A stretch of 64,000 nucleotides of DNA from FEN-299 sp963727765 (GCA_963727765.1 CAVSGZ010000007.1:558001-622000), one strand, 5' to 3'. Positions 27,943-39,006 are shown, numbered from the stretch's first letter. A program made the numbers and translations. Notes: a model not told the origin generated them from the letters alone.

Positions 27943-28554
27943 TCAGTCCTTCCGCCCGGCGGCGGCCGCTGTCTGCTCTGCTGCAGCCGGTCTCGGCGGC
28001 TCGCCCGGCAGGTACTCCCCTTCGAGCACCACGTCGAGCAGCCCCTGCGGGTCCGTTGTCTCACTGCGCGACACCAGCCGCCTGAAAGACCCGGCCGATT
28101 CGAGCTGGTCCACGAGCTGCTGGATGTCCTCGGCCCGGCGACCCACCACCACGAGCGTCACCACCAGGCTGCCCTCGCGGTCCATTGCCGGCCGCAGCGA
28201 CAGCACCCGGACACCTGGCGGAACGGTGGCCTCGAGGCTGCTCAGCAGGCCAGTCCACGAGAACACCCGGCGGTCGATCAGCGTGTTGGCTTCCTTCGCG
28301 GCCGCGGCCACGCGGTCGAGTTCGGCCCGGTCCAGGCTTCGGCGAGTGCGCTCAGCGCTGTTCCGCAACTCCGCCGCCGCCCGCTCGTCTCCACCCACCC
28401 GGGCCAGCAGCGCCGCACGACGCTCGGAGAGAGACCGCCACTGCGCCACGTTGAAGACGGTGAACGCCACCACCAGCAACACGGCGGCGGCGAGCACGAT
28501 CTGGACCGCGCGCTCGTTGTAGAACGGTCTGGTCGAGAGGTTGGTGTGCAGCAT
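27943..28554 (-). CDS. pilN: PilN-like assembly protein
   Basis: A 203-residue bitopic protein. The start at the ATG 28554 gives the PilN cytoplasmic tail MLHTNLSTRPFYNERAV, which in the family binds PilM, then one membrane helix (about 18-40), a coiled coil (about 45-95) and a ferredoxin-like domain (about 115-180, 'GVRVLSLRPAMDREGSLVVTL'). The last 25 residues are Ala/Glu/Gln-rich. It begins 10 bp after pilM and ends 5 bp before pilO. With PilM, PilO and PilP it forms the alignment complex of a type IV pilus or, as GspL/GspM counterpart, of a secretion system. Confidence 0.88.
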   Translation of the reverse strand: MLHTNLSTRPFYNERAVQIVLAAAVLLVVAFTVFNVAQWRSLSERRAALLARVGGDERAAAELRNSAERTRRSLDRAELDRVAAAAKEANTLIDRRVFSWTGLLSSLEATVPPGVRVLSLRPAMDREGSLVVTLVVVGRRAEDIQQLVDQLESAGSFRRLVSRSETTDPQGLLDVVLEGEYLPGEPPRPAAAEQTAAAAGRKD

Positions 28555-28564
28555 CGACGTTCCG

Positions 28565-29520
28565 CTACTGGCCCGCGTTCCTGTCCGCCGCCACGCCCAC
28601 CAGGGGAGCCATCGTGTCCAGCGCTGCGGCGCCGGCATCGATCCGGTCCGAGAACCGCACGATCTTCCGCGGATCCACCGCCTCGGTCCTCACGCCCAAT
28701 CGCGCGTCCACCTGCCGGCGCACGTCGTCGAACTCGCCCGAGGAGACCCCGTCGCCGCCGCCGGCGACCAGGACCCTGGCAAACCCTCGGCCTTCCAGCC
28801 GGTCCTCGTAGTACATGGCCGTCTGGTGCACGAGGTCGGCCAGCGTGTCGTCGCTGCCTTCGAGCCGGGTCCTGAAGAAGATCAGGTCGCCGTCGCGCAG
28901 GATCGCGATGCTCCCGGAGCCCTGGCTGACGTGCACGACGAGCCAGTCGCCCTGCGTGGCCCGCGCGGACGCCAGCACGGCGTTGACCAGGCTAAACGTC
29001 GCCAGGTCGACCAATCCCGCGTGGGCTCCCGCCTCCTCGCAGACGGTCTCGTACTCACGGATGACGGCCCGCCGCGCCAGTGCCACGACGAACTCGCGGC
29101 CACCGTCGGGAAGTGGCGTACCGGCCGAGCAAGCCAGTTGGGCTTCCTCGATCGGGAACGGCGCCGCCTTGCGGACGTGCCACCGGATAAGCTGCTCGCG
29201 GTCGTGCGCGTGCGGCGGCACGGTGGCGAGGCGCACGAGCGACACCTTCGCCACGGCGTCCGGGAGAATCAGCGCGAGCCGGCGATGGCGACCGCCCAGC
29301 TGCCCCAGCACGTTCGAGACCACGCGTCCGACACCCGCCCGGTCCGCGATGTTCTGGCCGGAGAGACCGGGGACCACGGCTCCGGGACCGAGCGGCTCGG
29401 AGGCGACCGCCGACACGACCGGCGCGCCGCCGTGCCGGGCGAAGGCGACCGCCGACACCAGGCGCGGCCCGATGTGCAGGGCGGCCGAGGGCGGCGGCGT
29501 GGTCAGGATCGATGGCAGCT

Positions 29521-29524
<4 letters not shown>
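28565..29524 (-). CDS. pilM: PilM-like actin-fold assembly protein
   Basis: A 319-residue cytoplasmic ASKHA-fold protein. Segments typical of PilM are 'LPDAVAKVSLVRLATVP', 'EQLIRWHVRKAAPFPIEEA', 'ATFSLVNAVLASA', and the nucleotide-site strand 'WLVVHVSQGSGSIAILRDGD' followed by 'RVLVAGGGDGV'. No membrane segment, so it would dock on the inner-membrane complex through PilN. The ATG overlaps the stop of gspE by four bases (ATGA). Slightly shorter and more diverged than PilM of well-known T4 pili. Confidence 0.85.
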
Positions 29525-31215
<1,691 letters not shown>

Positions 31216-31264
31216 GCGTCTCCCCTCCAGCCCCAACACCACAGCGCCTGCGTGCCCAGCGGCC

Positions 31265-32470
31265 CTAGACCGCCGACGACAACTGGAACAGCGGCATGTA
31301 CAGGGCCAGCAGCAGGCCGGCGACCACGATTCCCATCACCACCAGCAGGATCGGCTCGACCAGCGTCACGAACCGGCCGAGGTCGGTCTCGATCTCTTCG
31401 TCGTAGAAATCGGCGAGGCTGTTCAGCATGTCCTGGAGGGCGCCGGTCGCCTCGCCGACCTCGGCCATCTTCACGGCCACGTCCGGGAAGACGCCCTGCC
31501 CCGCCATCGCCGCGGCGAACGACTCTCCCTCGCGCACGTGCTGCCCGACGGCCTCCATCGCCACGGCCATCGACCGGTTGCCGATCGACCGGCTCGCGAT
31601 GGCGATCGAATCGACGAGCGGAATCCCGCCGCCGAGCAGCGTGGCCAGAGTCCGCGCCAGTTGAGACGTGGCGAACTTGCGCGCGGTTGGGCCTATTCCC
31701 GGCAGCGCCAGCAGCCAGCGGTCGAGCCGTTCGCTCTGGCCGGGACGCCGCAACCAGAGGTTCACACCCAGGACGAGCGCCGCCACCCCACCGACGATGA
31801 TCGGCAGGTTCGCCCGCACGACGGAGGACACCGCCACGATCCCGCGCGTGACCAGCGGCAGCTCGCGGCCGAACTGCCCGTAGAACTCGGAGAAGGCGGG
31901 GACCACCCGGAGGACGATGATGCTCACGACGGCAAGCGCGAGCGTGAGCAGGACCGCGGGGTAGATGAGCGCCGACAGCGTGCGGCGTCTCACGCCAGCC
32001 ACCACCTTGACATAGGCGACGTAGCGCCTGAGCACGCTCTCGAGGCTCCCGCTCTTCTCTCCCGCCATCAGCGACGCCGTGTAGACGCCGGGGAACAAAT
32101 CCCCGTGCGAGGCGAACGCCTCCGACAGCGCCGTGCCGGCGCTGACCTGTGCGTGGATGTCGTCGAGGATCGCCCTGAGCGAGGGGCTCGCCATCCGCGC
32201 CCGCAGGATGTCGAGCGACTGGACCAGCGGCATTCCCGCCTTCAGCAGCGTCGCGAGCTCCTGGTTGAACACCACGAAATCGCGCACGGGGAAGGCCCGG
32301 CGCGCCGGCAGGTGGAGCGCCCAGCGGGCCAGCACGTGCCGGGGACGCAGCACGAGCACGCACAGGCCCTTCTGCTCGAACTCCTGGCGTAGGCGCGCCT
32401 CGCTGTCGGCGACGTAAATGCCCTCGCTGATTTCGCCGCCCGGCGTCGACAGCCTACAGCGGAATTCCAT
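31265..32470 (-). CDS. gspF: GspF/PilC-type inner-membrane platform protein
   Basis: A 401-residue polytopic protein with two repeated GspF domains. The first (about 70-190) shows 'FNQELATLLKAGMPLVQSLD' and 'ASLMAGEKSGSLESVLRRY'; the second (about 270-395) shows 'FATSQLARTLATLLGGGIPL' and 'VAVKMAEVGEATGALQDML'. Membrane helices lie near 170, 220 and 375. The N-terminal domain (MEFRCRLSTPGGEISEG) is the usual extension. It is the first gene of the operon gspF-gspE-pilMNOP-secretin-pseudopilins, preceded by a promoter with a perfect TATAAT. Confidence 0.95.
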   Translation of the reverse strand: MEFRCRLSTPGGEISEGIYVADSEARLRQEFEQKGLCVLVLRPRHVLARWALHLPARRAFPVRDFVVFNQELATLLKAGMPLVQSLDILRARMASPSLRAILDDIHAQVSAGTALSEAFASHGDLFPGVYTASLMAGEKSGSLESVLRRYVAYVKVVAGVRRRTLSALIYPAVLLTLALAVVSIIVLRVVPAFSEFYGQFGRELPLVTRGIVAVSSVVRANLPIIVGGVAALVLGVNLWLRRPGQSERLDRWLLALPGIGPTARKFATSQLARTLATLLGGGIPLVDSIAIASRSIGNRSMAVAMEAVGQHVREGESFAAAMAGQGVFPDVAVKMAEVGEATGALQDMLNSLADFYDEEIETDLGRFVTLVEPILLVVMGIVVAGLLLALYMPLFQLSSAV

Positions 32471-32517
32471 GGCAACCCATTGGGAGATCGGACATTGTCA
32501 CGCGTCAGCCGCCGGCG

Positions 32518-32546
32518 ATTATATCAACTTTCCGCCCGCGGGTCCG
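32518..32546 (-). promoter_or_regulatory. Candidate promoter of the secretion operon
   Basis: A perfect TATAAT -10 (32523-32518, minus strand) about 48 bp before the gspF ATG, with a weak CGGACC -35 at 17 bp. It lies in the 144-bp gap after the small transglycosylase gene. Confidence 0.5.
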
Positions 32547-32614
32547 AGGCGGACGCACCCGGTCCGGCCCAGCTGGCCGCCGCGCCGGGGCGTCGGGCCA
32601 GACGCGGCGCCCGG

Positions 32615-33286
32615 TCAGCGGGTGATCGCCAAGCCGAGGAGGCCGAGGACCTGGCGCACGTAATTCTGTGTCTCCGGGAACGGGGGAATCCCGCCGAAGC
32701 GATCGACGGCGGCCTCGCCGGCGTTGTACGCCGCCAGCGCGAGCGGAAGCTGCTCGTAGCGATCGAGCAGCACCTTCAGGTGCTTGATCCCGGCCGCGAT
32801 GTTCGCGCGCGGATCGTAAGGGTTGGTCACGCTGTACCGGCGCGCCGTATCCGGCATGAGCTGCATCAGCCCCGACGCTCCCTTGGGGGAACGCGCCTTC
32901 GCCTGGTAGGCCGACTCGACCTGAATCACCGCCCGCACGAGGCGCGGGTCGACACCCTCCCGAGTGGCCGAGCGCTCGATCATCGCCGCGTAAGGCGCCG
33001 ACGGGTCTGGGGCGGGGGCGTCCGGATCGACGCCGGGTTCGCGAATGGGCATCTCGTCGGGCATGAACCGGTCGATCAGCGACGGATCACAGCTGACTTC
33101 CCCACCTCCGACCAGCGTGAGCACGAGGCGCCCGCCCTCCAGCCGGTGCGACCGGACGGTCATGGTCCGGCCAGTGGCCAGGAGCGCCATCTCCGCGGTC
33201 GACACGCCGGCGACGGCCAGCCACGCCATCAGCGTCGCGACCGACAGCAGCGCTGCCCCACGGAGCGGGCGAACCAGCTTCTCCAT
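32615..33286 (-). CDS. Lytic transglycosylase, SLT (family 1) domain
   Basis: A 223-residue exported protein with a signal peptide (about 1-33). The SLT domain fills the C-terminal half: catalytic Glu near residue 124 in 'AVIQVESAYQAKARSPKGA', then 'SGLMQLMPDTARRY', 'DPRANIAAGIKHLKVLLDRY' and 'ALAAYNAGEAAVDRFGGIPP'. The first half is a short beta domain. The ATG at 33286 starts the signal peptide directly. It lies upstream of, and on the same strand as, the secretion operon, a setting in which specialised transglycosylases open the peptidoglycan for the machine. It is divergent from a second transglycosylase gene. Confidence 0.92.
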   Translation of the reverse strand: MEKLVRPLRGAALLSVATLMAWLAVAGVSTAEMALLATGRTMTVRSHRLEGGRLVLTLVGGGEVSCDPSLIDRFMPDEMPIREPGVDPDAPAPDPSAPYAAMIERSATREGVDPRLVRAVIQVESAYQAKARSPKGASGLMQLMPDTARRYSVTNPYDPRANIAAGIKHLKVLLDRYEQLPLALAAYNAGEAAVDRFGGIPPFPETQNYVRQVLGLLGLAITR

Positions 33287-33515
33287 GTCCGCCTTCGATG
33301 GTATACCGCCTGTCAACGCGAACAGGCGCCCTCCGGCCGCTGGAGCAGCACGGCTCAGCCGGTCGCTTCACGCTGATGGGGAAGGACTTGCGCCGCCCAG
33401 ACATTGACCGGCCGGCCCGGGGAATGGTATCGTTCCGCGACTCGGGCGCCTCCCGGCGCTCATGACCGAGAATGGCTGCCCGGCCGGCGCGAGCCGGGCG
33501 GACCGTGGAGTCCGA

Positions 33516-35264
33516 ATGGGTCTTCGTTACTGGCGACCAGCGCTCGCACTTGCCGGGCTCACCCTGATACTGGCGGGATGTTCCGCCCGGTCGCAGGCCC
33601 GGCTCAGCGTCCCGGCGCCTCCTTCGGCCAGGACCCAGGCCCCGGCAGCCCCCCAGCAACCCGCGCAGACAGCCGATCCCGTAGACGCCCTGCTCGCCGA
33701 GTCGCAGCGGCATTTCGAAGCCGGGCAGCAGGAGCTGGCCATCGGGCACCTTGAGCGCGCGCGCCGCGAGTTCGACCGTGCCATCGACGTCGTGGCCGAG
33801 TCACCGTATGGGGCGCGCTACAACCAGCGGTTGCGCGAGCATTTCGATCGCCTCATCGACCGCATCAGCGCCTACGAGGCTCGAGCGCTGGCCGAAGGCG
33901 ACGGCTTCACCGAGAAGCGCTCCGACCCCGCATCGATCGATGCCCTGCTCGAACAGTCCCTGTCGGCGCCGTCGACGCCGTCCGCGGCGACGACACAGAC
34001 GGTCACCTCCGACTTGAAGAGCACCGAGCACGACGTGCCGATTCCCTTGAACGAGCGCGTGCTGGCCTATATCGAGCTGTTCCAGGGGCGGCTGCGCGAT
34101 TGGTTCGCGGCCGGGCTTCAGCGCGGTGCGCGCTACCTGCCGATGATCCAGAACGTGTTCCGGGCCGAGGGGCTTCCGCTCGACCTCGCGTACGTGCCCC
34201 TTATTGAGAGCGCGTTCAACCCGAACGCGGTGTCCCGCGCCCGGGCCCAGGGGGTTTGGCAGTTCATGGCGGGAACCGCCGCCGAGAACGGCCTCAAGCG
34301 CGACTGGTACATCGACGAGCGGTCGGACCCGGAGAAGGCCACGCGCGCCGCGGCAGCCTACCTCCAGACCCTCGCCGGCACGTTCGACGGCGACTGGCAC
34401 CTGGCGCTGGCCTCCTACAACGGCGGCCCGGGCCTGGTCCAGCGGGCGCTCAAACGGTCCGGCTTCTCCGATTTCTGGGACTTGGTGACGAAACGGCCAG
34501 GCTACCTGCCCCGAGAGACGCGCGAATACGTGCCGATGATCCTCGCGGCCATGGTGATCGCGCGCAACCCGACGCAGTATGGCTTCGAGCCGCCGAGCGA
34601 ACGCCCGCTCGAGTACGAGAAAGTCGCGGTCCCCCGCCCGGTCGACCTGCGGCGCATCGCCGAGTGGGCCGGCACCGGGGTGTCGCAGATCCAGGACCTC
34701 AATCCGGAACTGCTGCGCTGGACTACGCCGATTCGTTACCCCGGCTACGAGATCAAGGTGCCCAAGGGCACCGCGGCCGCGATCGAGGCGAGGCTGGCGG
34801 AATCGACACCCGCCGACACGGCGTCATTGAACTGGTACACGGTCAAGCGCGGCGACACGCTGACGAAGATTGCCGCCAAGCTGGGCGTCAGCCGGGCCAA
34901 CCTGGCGGCGGCCAACTACCTGTCGGCCCGAGCGCCGGTCAGCGCGGGCCAAGACCTCATCATCCCGCTCGATCCCGCGCAGATCCTGGCCGGACGGCCG
35001 GTACGGCCCGCTCCGGCCGCTGAAACCAGGCTGGCCTCGGAGACGGGCATGGGCGTGGCCGCCAAACCACAGACCGGCGCCGCCGGTGCGGTCAGGCTCA
35101 CCTACCAGGTCAAACGGGGCGATACACTCTTCGGCGTCGCGCAGCTCTACCACATCACGGTGGCGTCGCTGAAGGCGTGGAACGGGCTGAGCAGCGACGA
35201 CCTGATGCCGGGCGACCGCCTGACGGTCTTTGCCGCGAAGGCCGACCGCCGGCCGCGGCCGTAG
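33516..35264 (+). CDS. MltD-like membrane-bound lytic transglycosylase with two LysM domains
   Basis: A 582-residue lipoprotein (lipobox LILAGC, Cys 22) in the cell envelope. The start at 33516 has GGAG six bases upstream; a longer frame exists. The MltD/SLT domain spans about 190-330, catalytic Glu near 231 in 'AYVPLIESAFNPNAVSRARA', then 'GVWQFMAGTAAENGL' and 'LASYNGGPGLVQRAL'. Two LysM domains follow (about 438-484 'WYTVKRGDTLTKIAAKLG' and 528-572 'YQVKRGDTLFGVAQLYH'). This is the MltD layout. Its stop codon abuts a heptamer repeat. It cleaves peptidoglycan glycan strands and is held there by LysM. Confidence 0.93.
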   Translation: MGLRYWRPALALAGLTLILAGCSARSQARLSVPAPPSARTQAPAAPQQPAQTADPVDALLAESQRHFEAGQQELAIGHLERARREFDRAIDVVAESPYGARYNQRLREHFDRLIDRISAYEARALAEGDGFTEKRSDPASIDALLEQSLSAPSTPSAATTQTVTSDLKSTEHDVPIPLNERVLAYIELFQGRLRDWFAAGLQRGARYLPMIQNVFRAEGLPLDLAYVPLIESAFNPNAVSRARAQGVWQFMAGTAAENGLKRDWYIDERSDPEKATRAAAAYLQTLAGTFDGDWHLALASYNGGPGLVQRALKRSGFSDFWDLVTKRPGYLPRETREYVPMILAAMVIARNPTQYGFEPPSERPLEYEKVAVPRPVDLRRIAEWAGTGVSQIQDLNPELLRWTTPIRYPGYEIKVPKGTAAAIEARLAESTPADTASLNWYTVKRGDTLTKIAAKLGVSRANLAAANYLSARAPVSAGQDLIIPLDPAQILAGRPVRPAPAAETRLASETGMGVAAKPQTGAAGAVRLTYQVKRGDTLFGVAQLYHITVASLKAWNGLSSDDLMPGDRLTVFAAKADRRPRP

Positions 35265-35305
35265 GCTCAGGGCTCAAGCCAAGAGGCTCAAGACTCACGG
35301 CTCGA
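35264..35305. repeat. Heptamer tandem repeat after the MltD gene
   Basis: Six consecutive 7-bp units start on the last base of the mltD stop: GGCTCAG, GGCTCAA, GCCAAGA, GGCTCAA, GACTCAC, GGCTCGA. It lies in the 222-bp gap before comM. Confidence 0.75.
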
Positions 35306-35486
35306 GCCCGCCTCTCGATTCAATCGACAACATCCGCTGCGTTGGGTCGGGCGATTTCTGCGATCGGCCGCGCTGAACGCGTGGCACGTTCAGACACCCG
35401 GCGTCGCGTCTGGGCGCGGGTCCGCCGAGTTTCCCCGTGATTCGACTGATAGAGCCGGCGGCCGGCTCATTGCAACGAGCGGGGGT

Positions 35487-37022
35487 GTGCTGGCATGCCT
35501 TCGCAGCGCCGCGGTGTTCGGCATTGACGCGCTCCCGGTGCACGTCGAGGTCGATGTTTCGTTCGGGCTGCCTTCCTTCACGATGGTGGGCCTGCCCGAC
35601 CCCAGCGTCCGCGAGAGCCGCGACCGGGTGCGGAGCGCCATCCGCAATTCCGGGTTCGAGTTCCCCCCGCACCGCATCACCGTCAACCTCGCGCCCGCCG
35701 ACGTGCGCAAGGCCGGCGCGTCGTTCGACCTCCCGATCGCCCTCGGCGTCCTCGCGGCCACCGGCGTGGTCGAGCGCCGCGAGGTGGAGGACACAGTGCT
35801 GCTCGGCGAGCTGTCGCTCGACGGCGGGATCCAGGCGACGCGCGGCGTGCTGCCCATCGCGGCGGCGGCTTGTCGCCACGGTGCGACCACGATTCTCCTG
35901 CCCTCGGGCAACGCGGTCGAAGCGGCGGTGGTCGAGCGCCTCGGCATCATCCCCGTCGATTCGCTGACCGAGGCGGTGACCGCCCTGAACGCTCCGGAGG
36001 CAGCCGTCCGCGCCGTCGTCGTGCCGCCGGCCCCGCCGCGGGTCGGTCCGGCGGTCGACTTCTGCGAGATTCGCGGGCAACTGGTCGCACGGCGTGCCCT
36101 GGAGATCGCGGCCGCGGGCGGGCACAACCTCCTGCTCGTCGGCCCGCCGGGCGCCGGCAAGACGATGATGGCGAGGCGCGTGCCCGGGATCATGCCGGAA
36201 CTCACGCTCGAGGAATCGCTCGAGTGCACGTCGATTCACTCGGTGTGCGGCCTGCTCCCGCCGGCCATCGGCCTGCTGCGCGAGCGCCCGTTTCGGGCGC
36301 CGCACCACACGGTGTCAGACGTCGCGCTCGTCGGCGGCGGATCGATTCCGCGACCGGGCGAGATCAGCCTGGCCCACAACGGCGTCCTGTTCATGGACGA
36401 GATGCCCGAGTTCGACCGGCGCGTGCTCGAAGTGCTCCGGCAGCCGCTCGAGGAAGGCGCGGTCACCATCGCCCGGGCGGCGCGGACGGCCGTGTTCCCG
36501 GCCCGATTCATGCTGATTGCCGCGATGAACCCCTGCCCCTGCGGCTACCTCGGCGACCCGACGCGGGTGTGCCGATGCACGCCACACGACGTCTCGCGCT
36601 ATCGCGGCCGGCTCTCAGGGCCGCTTCGCGACCGACTGGATCTGATTGTCGAGGTGCCTGCCGTGCCCGGCGCCGCCCTCGCCGACGAGGCGTCGGGAGA
36701 ACCGACGGCCGCGATTCGCGAACGCGTGCTCCGGGCCCGGGCGCGTCAGCAGGCCCGGCGCCAGGCCAGCGGCGCGCGCCTCAACGCAGAACTGCAGGGA
36801 CGCGCCGTGTGGCGCCAGTGCCGGCCGGACTCCGCCGCCAGACGCCTGCTGCTCCAGGCCGTCGAGCGCCTCGGATTGAGCGCCCGCGGCTACGACCGGG
36901 TCCTCAAAGTGGCCCGGACGATCGCCGACCTCGCCGACACAGACGCCGTGAGCGGCGAGCACGTCGGGGAGGCTCTGCAATACCGGGTCAATGACGATGC
37001 GCGGGAGATCGAACGACTCTGA
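35487..37022 (+). CDS. comM: ComM/YifB-type Mg-chelatase-like AAA+ ATPase
   Basis: A 511-residue protein. The GTG at 35487 is the start. The N-terminal subdomain ('VEVDVSFGLPSFTMVGLPD', 'FPPHRITVNLAPADVRKAG') is a Lon-like fold; the AAA+ core has Walker A GPPGAGKTMMARRVPG (about 216-231), 'FRAPHHTVSDVALVGGG' and Walker B 'NGVLFMDEMPEF'; a cysteine cluster 'MNPCPCGYLGDPTRVCRC' (about 345) and a C-terminal Mg-chelatase domain follow. ComM is a branch-migration helicase that promotes integration of single-stranded DNA in natural transformation. A ComEA-like gene lies 19 kb away in the window. Confidence 0.95.
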   Translation: MLACLRSAAVFGIDALPVHVEVDVSFGLPSFTMVGLPDPSVRESRDRVRSAIRNSGFEFPPHRITVNLAPADVRKAGASFDLPIALGVLAATGVVERREVEDTVLLGELSLDGGIQATRGVLPIAAAACRHGATTILLPSGNAVEAAVVERLGIIPVDSLTEAVTALNAPEAAVRAVVVPPAPPRVGPAVDFCEIRGQLVARRALEIAAAGGHNLLLVGPPGAGKTMMARRVPGIMPELTLEESLECTSIHSVCGLLPPAIGLLRERPFRAPHHTVSDVALVGGGSIPRPGEISLAHNGVLFMDEMPEFDRRVLEVLRQPLEEGAVTIARAARTAVFPARFMLIAAMNPCPCGYLGDPTRVCRCTPHDVSRYRGRLSGPLRDRLDLIVEVPAVPGAALADEASGEPTAAIRERVLRARARQQARRQASGARLNAELQGRAVWRQCRPDSAARRLLLQAVERLGLSARGYDRVLKVARTIADLADTDAVSGEHVGEALQYRVNDDAREIERL

Positions 37023-37052
37023 ACGGCTCTCGGCGGTGTCCGGCTTGCGGCT

Positions 37053-37087
37053 CGGCCATCGGCCATCAGCCGTCGGCCGTCGGCCTG
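37053..37087. repeat. Heptamer tandem repeat running into the Mut7-C gene
   Basis: Five 7-bp units, CGGCCAT, CGGCCAT, CAGCCGT, CGGCCGT, CGGCCTG. The stop codon (37066-37068) and last seven codons of the Mut7-C gene lie inside the repeat, so copy-number change would alter its C terminus. Confidence 0.8.
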
Positions 37088-37827
37088 GTGTCGCCTTCGA
37101 GCGCGGAGGCGAGGATCTGCTCCAGCCGCGGAAAGTGGGAGCCTTTCCAGTAGACGCGACGGCAGGTCGGACACCGCAGGAATTCGGCGAAGTGCGCCCG
37201 ACTCCGTTCGGGCACCCCCGCTTCGATGTCCGAACGGTCGGCGATCTCGAGCACGCCGTTGCACACCGTGCAGCGCGAGAACGGGTGGACCAGCCGGCGA
37301 AGATCGAACCTCGACACCACCTCCGCGAGCTGTCGCGACGGCATGGTCGAGCGGACGAAACTGCCATGTGTGACGGCGCGGCGCTTGAGCAACCCCTGGT
37401 CCCGGGTCAGGAGGATCCGGTGCTCGGACTTCGAAACCGCGGCCAGGTGTTCGTCGTCCGCATCCCGCGCGTACGCGGTGTCGAACCCGGCGAGCCGGAG
37501 GTAGCGAGCCAGGCGGCCCAGGTGGACGTCGAGCACGAATCGGATCACCCGGAGCGGCTCGGGCCTGACACGCGTCACCGACACCACGTCGAAGGCCTCG
37601 AACACCGGGTAGACCGTCACGCGGTCGCCGTCGCCGACCAGGCACCCGAAGTCCACCGATTCCCCGTTGAGGAGGACCAGGTCAATCTCGGTGTGAGGCA
37701 CCCCGCGCGCCTCGATGAAGTCCTTCACGCTCGTGCCCCGGCCGAACCGCAGTTCGAGCGTGGCATGGCGGTCGGCGGGCGGGAGGAAATCGTTGAGTTC
37801 GCCGTAGACGCGCAGCGAGGCGAGCAC
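37066..37827 (-). CDS. Mut7-C RNase domain protein with N-terminal ubiquitin-like domain
   Basis: A 253-residue cytoplasmic protein from a GTG start. The first 85 residues form a ubiquitin/ThiS-like domain ('VYGELNDFLPPADRHATLEL', 'DGDRVTVYPVFEAFDV'). The Mut7-C PIN-like domain follows (about 98-215): 'RFVLDVHLGRLARYLRLAGF', 'ARDADDEHLAAV' and 'RILLTRDQGLLKR' supply the acidic residues. A zinc ribbon (CTVCNG ... CPTCRRVYWKGSH) ends it. The domain pair is a known family of predicted RNases (DUF82); the target is unknown. Convergent with comM; its last codons overlap a heptamer repeat. Confidence 0.88.
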   Translation of the reverse strand: MLASLRVYGELNDFLPPADRHATLELRFGRGTSVKDFIEARGVPHTEIDLVLLNGESVDFGCLVGDGDRVTVYPVFEAFDVVSVTRVRPEPLRVIRFVLDVHLGRLARYLRLAGFDTAYARDADDEHLAAVSKSEHRILLTRDQGLLKRRAVTHGSFVRSTMPSRQLAEVVSRFDLRRLVHPFSRCTVCNGVLEIADRSDIEAGVPERSRAHFAEFLRCPTCRRVYWKGSHFPRLEQILASALEGDTRPTADG

Positions 37828-37948
37828 GGGCCGAGTGTAGCACCGGCATGGAGGATCGGCAGTCGAAGCGGGCTCGAGCAGCCTTGGCTTCAGCTCTCCA
37901 GGCTGGCCGGCGTTTCGCCTCGTCTTCGCCCGCCGGATCTTCCTCCTT

Positions 37949-37976
37949 TTGGCGTCCGCAAAGGCTGTGATACAGT
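37949..37976 (+). promoter_or_regulatory. Candidate promoter of the M23 peptidase gene
   Basis: TTGGCG (37949-37954), 16-bp spacer, TACAGT (37971-37976), giving a leader of about 80 bases before the GTG at 38063. Confidence 0.4.
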
Positions 37977-38062
37977 CACTATCTTGCCGTAGGTGGCGGC
38001 GTCCTGTACCGGCTGATTCAGCCGACGCCGCACGGTCAGGTTCGCCAGGGGGCAGCAGCCAG

Positions 38063-38980
38063 GTGAAGTCGAAACGGTATACGGTGGTCATCGCGGATCG
38101 CACGACGGGCGTCGTGCGACGGTTCACGCTCAGCCTGCGTCCGACGCTGGCCGTGATCGCGCTGCTCTTCAGCCTGCCGGTGCTCATCGGCCTCGGGGCC
38201 CGATGGAGCGCCCTGGCCGAGGTCAGCGCCCTCCGGGCCAGCGCCACCGCGCTGCAGCAGCAGAACGAGAGCTTCCGTGCGATGACGGCTGAGTTGACCA
38301 GGCAGGTCGAGAGCGTGCAGACCGCTGTCAGCGACCTCAGCCAGAAGGCGCCGCTCGACCCGGATTCGGCCCGGGCCCTCGCCAAGCTCCCCGCCTCCGT
38401 GCGCTCGCGCGCCATGGGCGGCGGCACGACGTCGACACCCATCACCCAGTCGGTGCTCTCACCGACACTCGCTTCTCCCGAAGACACGTTCGGCACGCTG
38501 CGCGAATTGCTGGGCCGGCTGACCAGCCGCCTGGAACTCGCCGAAGGGGACCTCGATCGCCGCGCCGAGCTCCTCGGCGCGACACCGTCGATCTGGCCGA
38601 CGCACGGCGCGCTCTCCGCGACCTTCGGGATGCGCGAGAGCCCGTTCGGCGACGGCAGCGAATATCACACCGGGATTGATATCTCGGCGGACCGCGGTGA
38701 GCCGGTCTTCGCCACGGCGGACGGGACGGTGGATTCGGCGGGCTGGAACGGCGACTACGGCAACATGGTGGTGATCAACCACAAGTTCGGCCTCGTCACG
38801 CGCTACGCGCATCTCTCGTCATTCTCCGTCCACCCGGGCGAACGCGTTCAGCGTGGCGAGGTGATCGGAGGGGTCGGCTCGACCGGCCGGACGACCGGAC
38901 CGCACCTCCACTACGAGCTGATCGTCAACGGGCAGCTGACCAACCCGCTGAGCCTGCTGACCAGCAGCCGCCGGCCCTGA
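38063..38980 (+). CDS. M23 (LytM/NlpD-type) membrane-anchored murein endopeptidase
   Basis: A 305-residue protein from a GTG with GGGGG upstream. A short basic tail, one membrane helix (about 25-47, 'TLAVIALLFSLPVLIGLGA') and a coiled coil (about 50-95) lead to the LytM domain (about 190-300). Zinc ligands are in 'SEYHTGIDISADRGEP' (H and D) and 'GRTTGPHLHYELIVNG' (HxH), so the active site is complete. This is the form anchored in the inner membrane that cuts peptidoglycan cross-links. It lies 93 bp before secA, which has its own promoter. Confidence 0.92.
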   Translation: MKSKRYTVVIADRTTGVVRRFTLSLRPTLAVIALLFSLPVLIGLGARWSALAEVSALRASATALQQQNESFRAMTAELTRQVESVQTAVSDLSQKAPLDPDSARALAKLPASVRSRAMGGGTTSTPITQSVLSPTLASPEDTFGTLRELLGRLTSRLELAEGDLDRRAELLGATPSIWPTHGALSATFGMRESPFGDGSEYHTGIDISADRGEPVFATADGTVDSAGWNGDYGNMVVINHKFGLVTRYAHLSSFSVHPGERVQRGEVIGGVGSTGRTTGPHLHYELIVNGQLTNPLSLLTSSRRP

Positions 38981-39006
38981 CGGCCGCCACGCTCCGCCCC
39001 GCTTCC

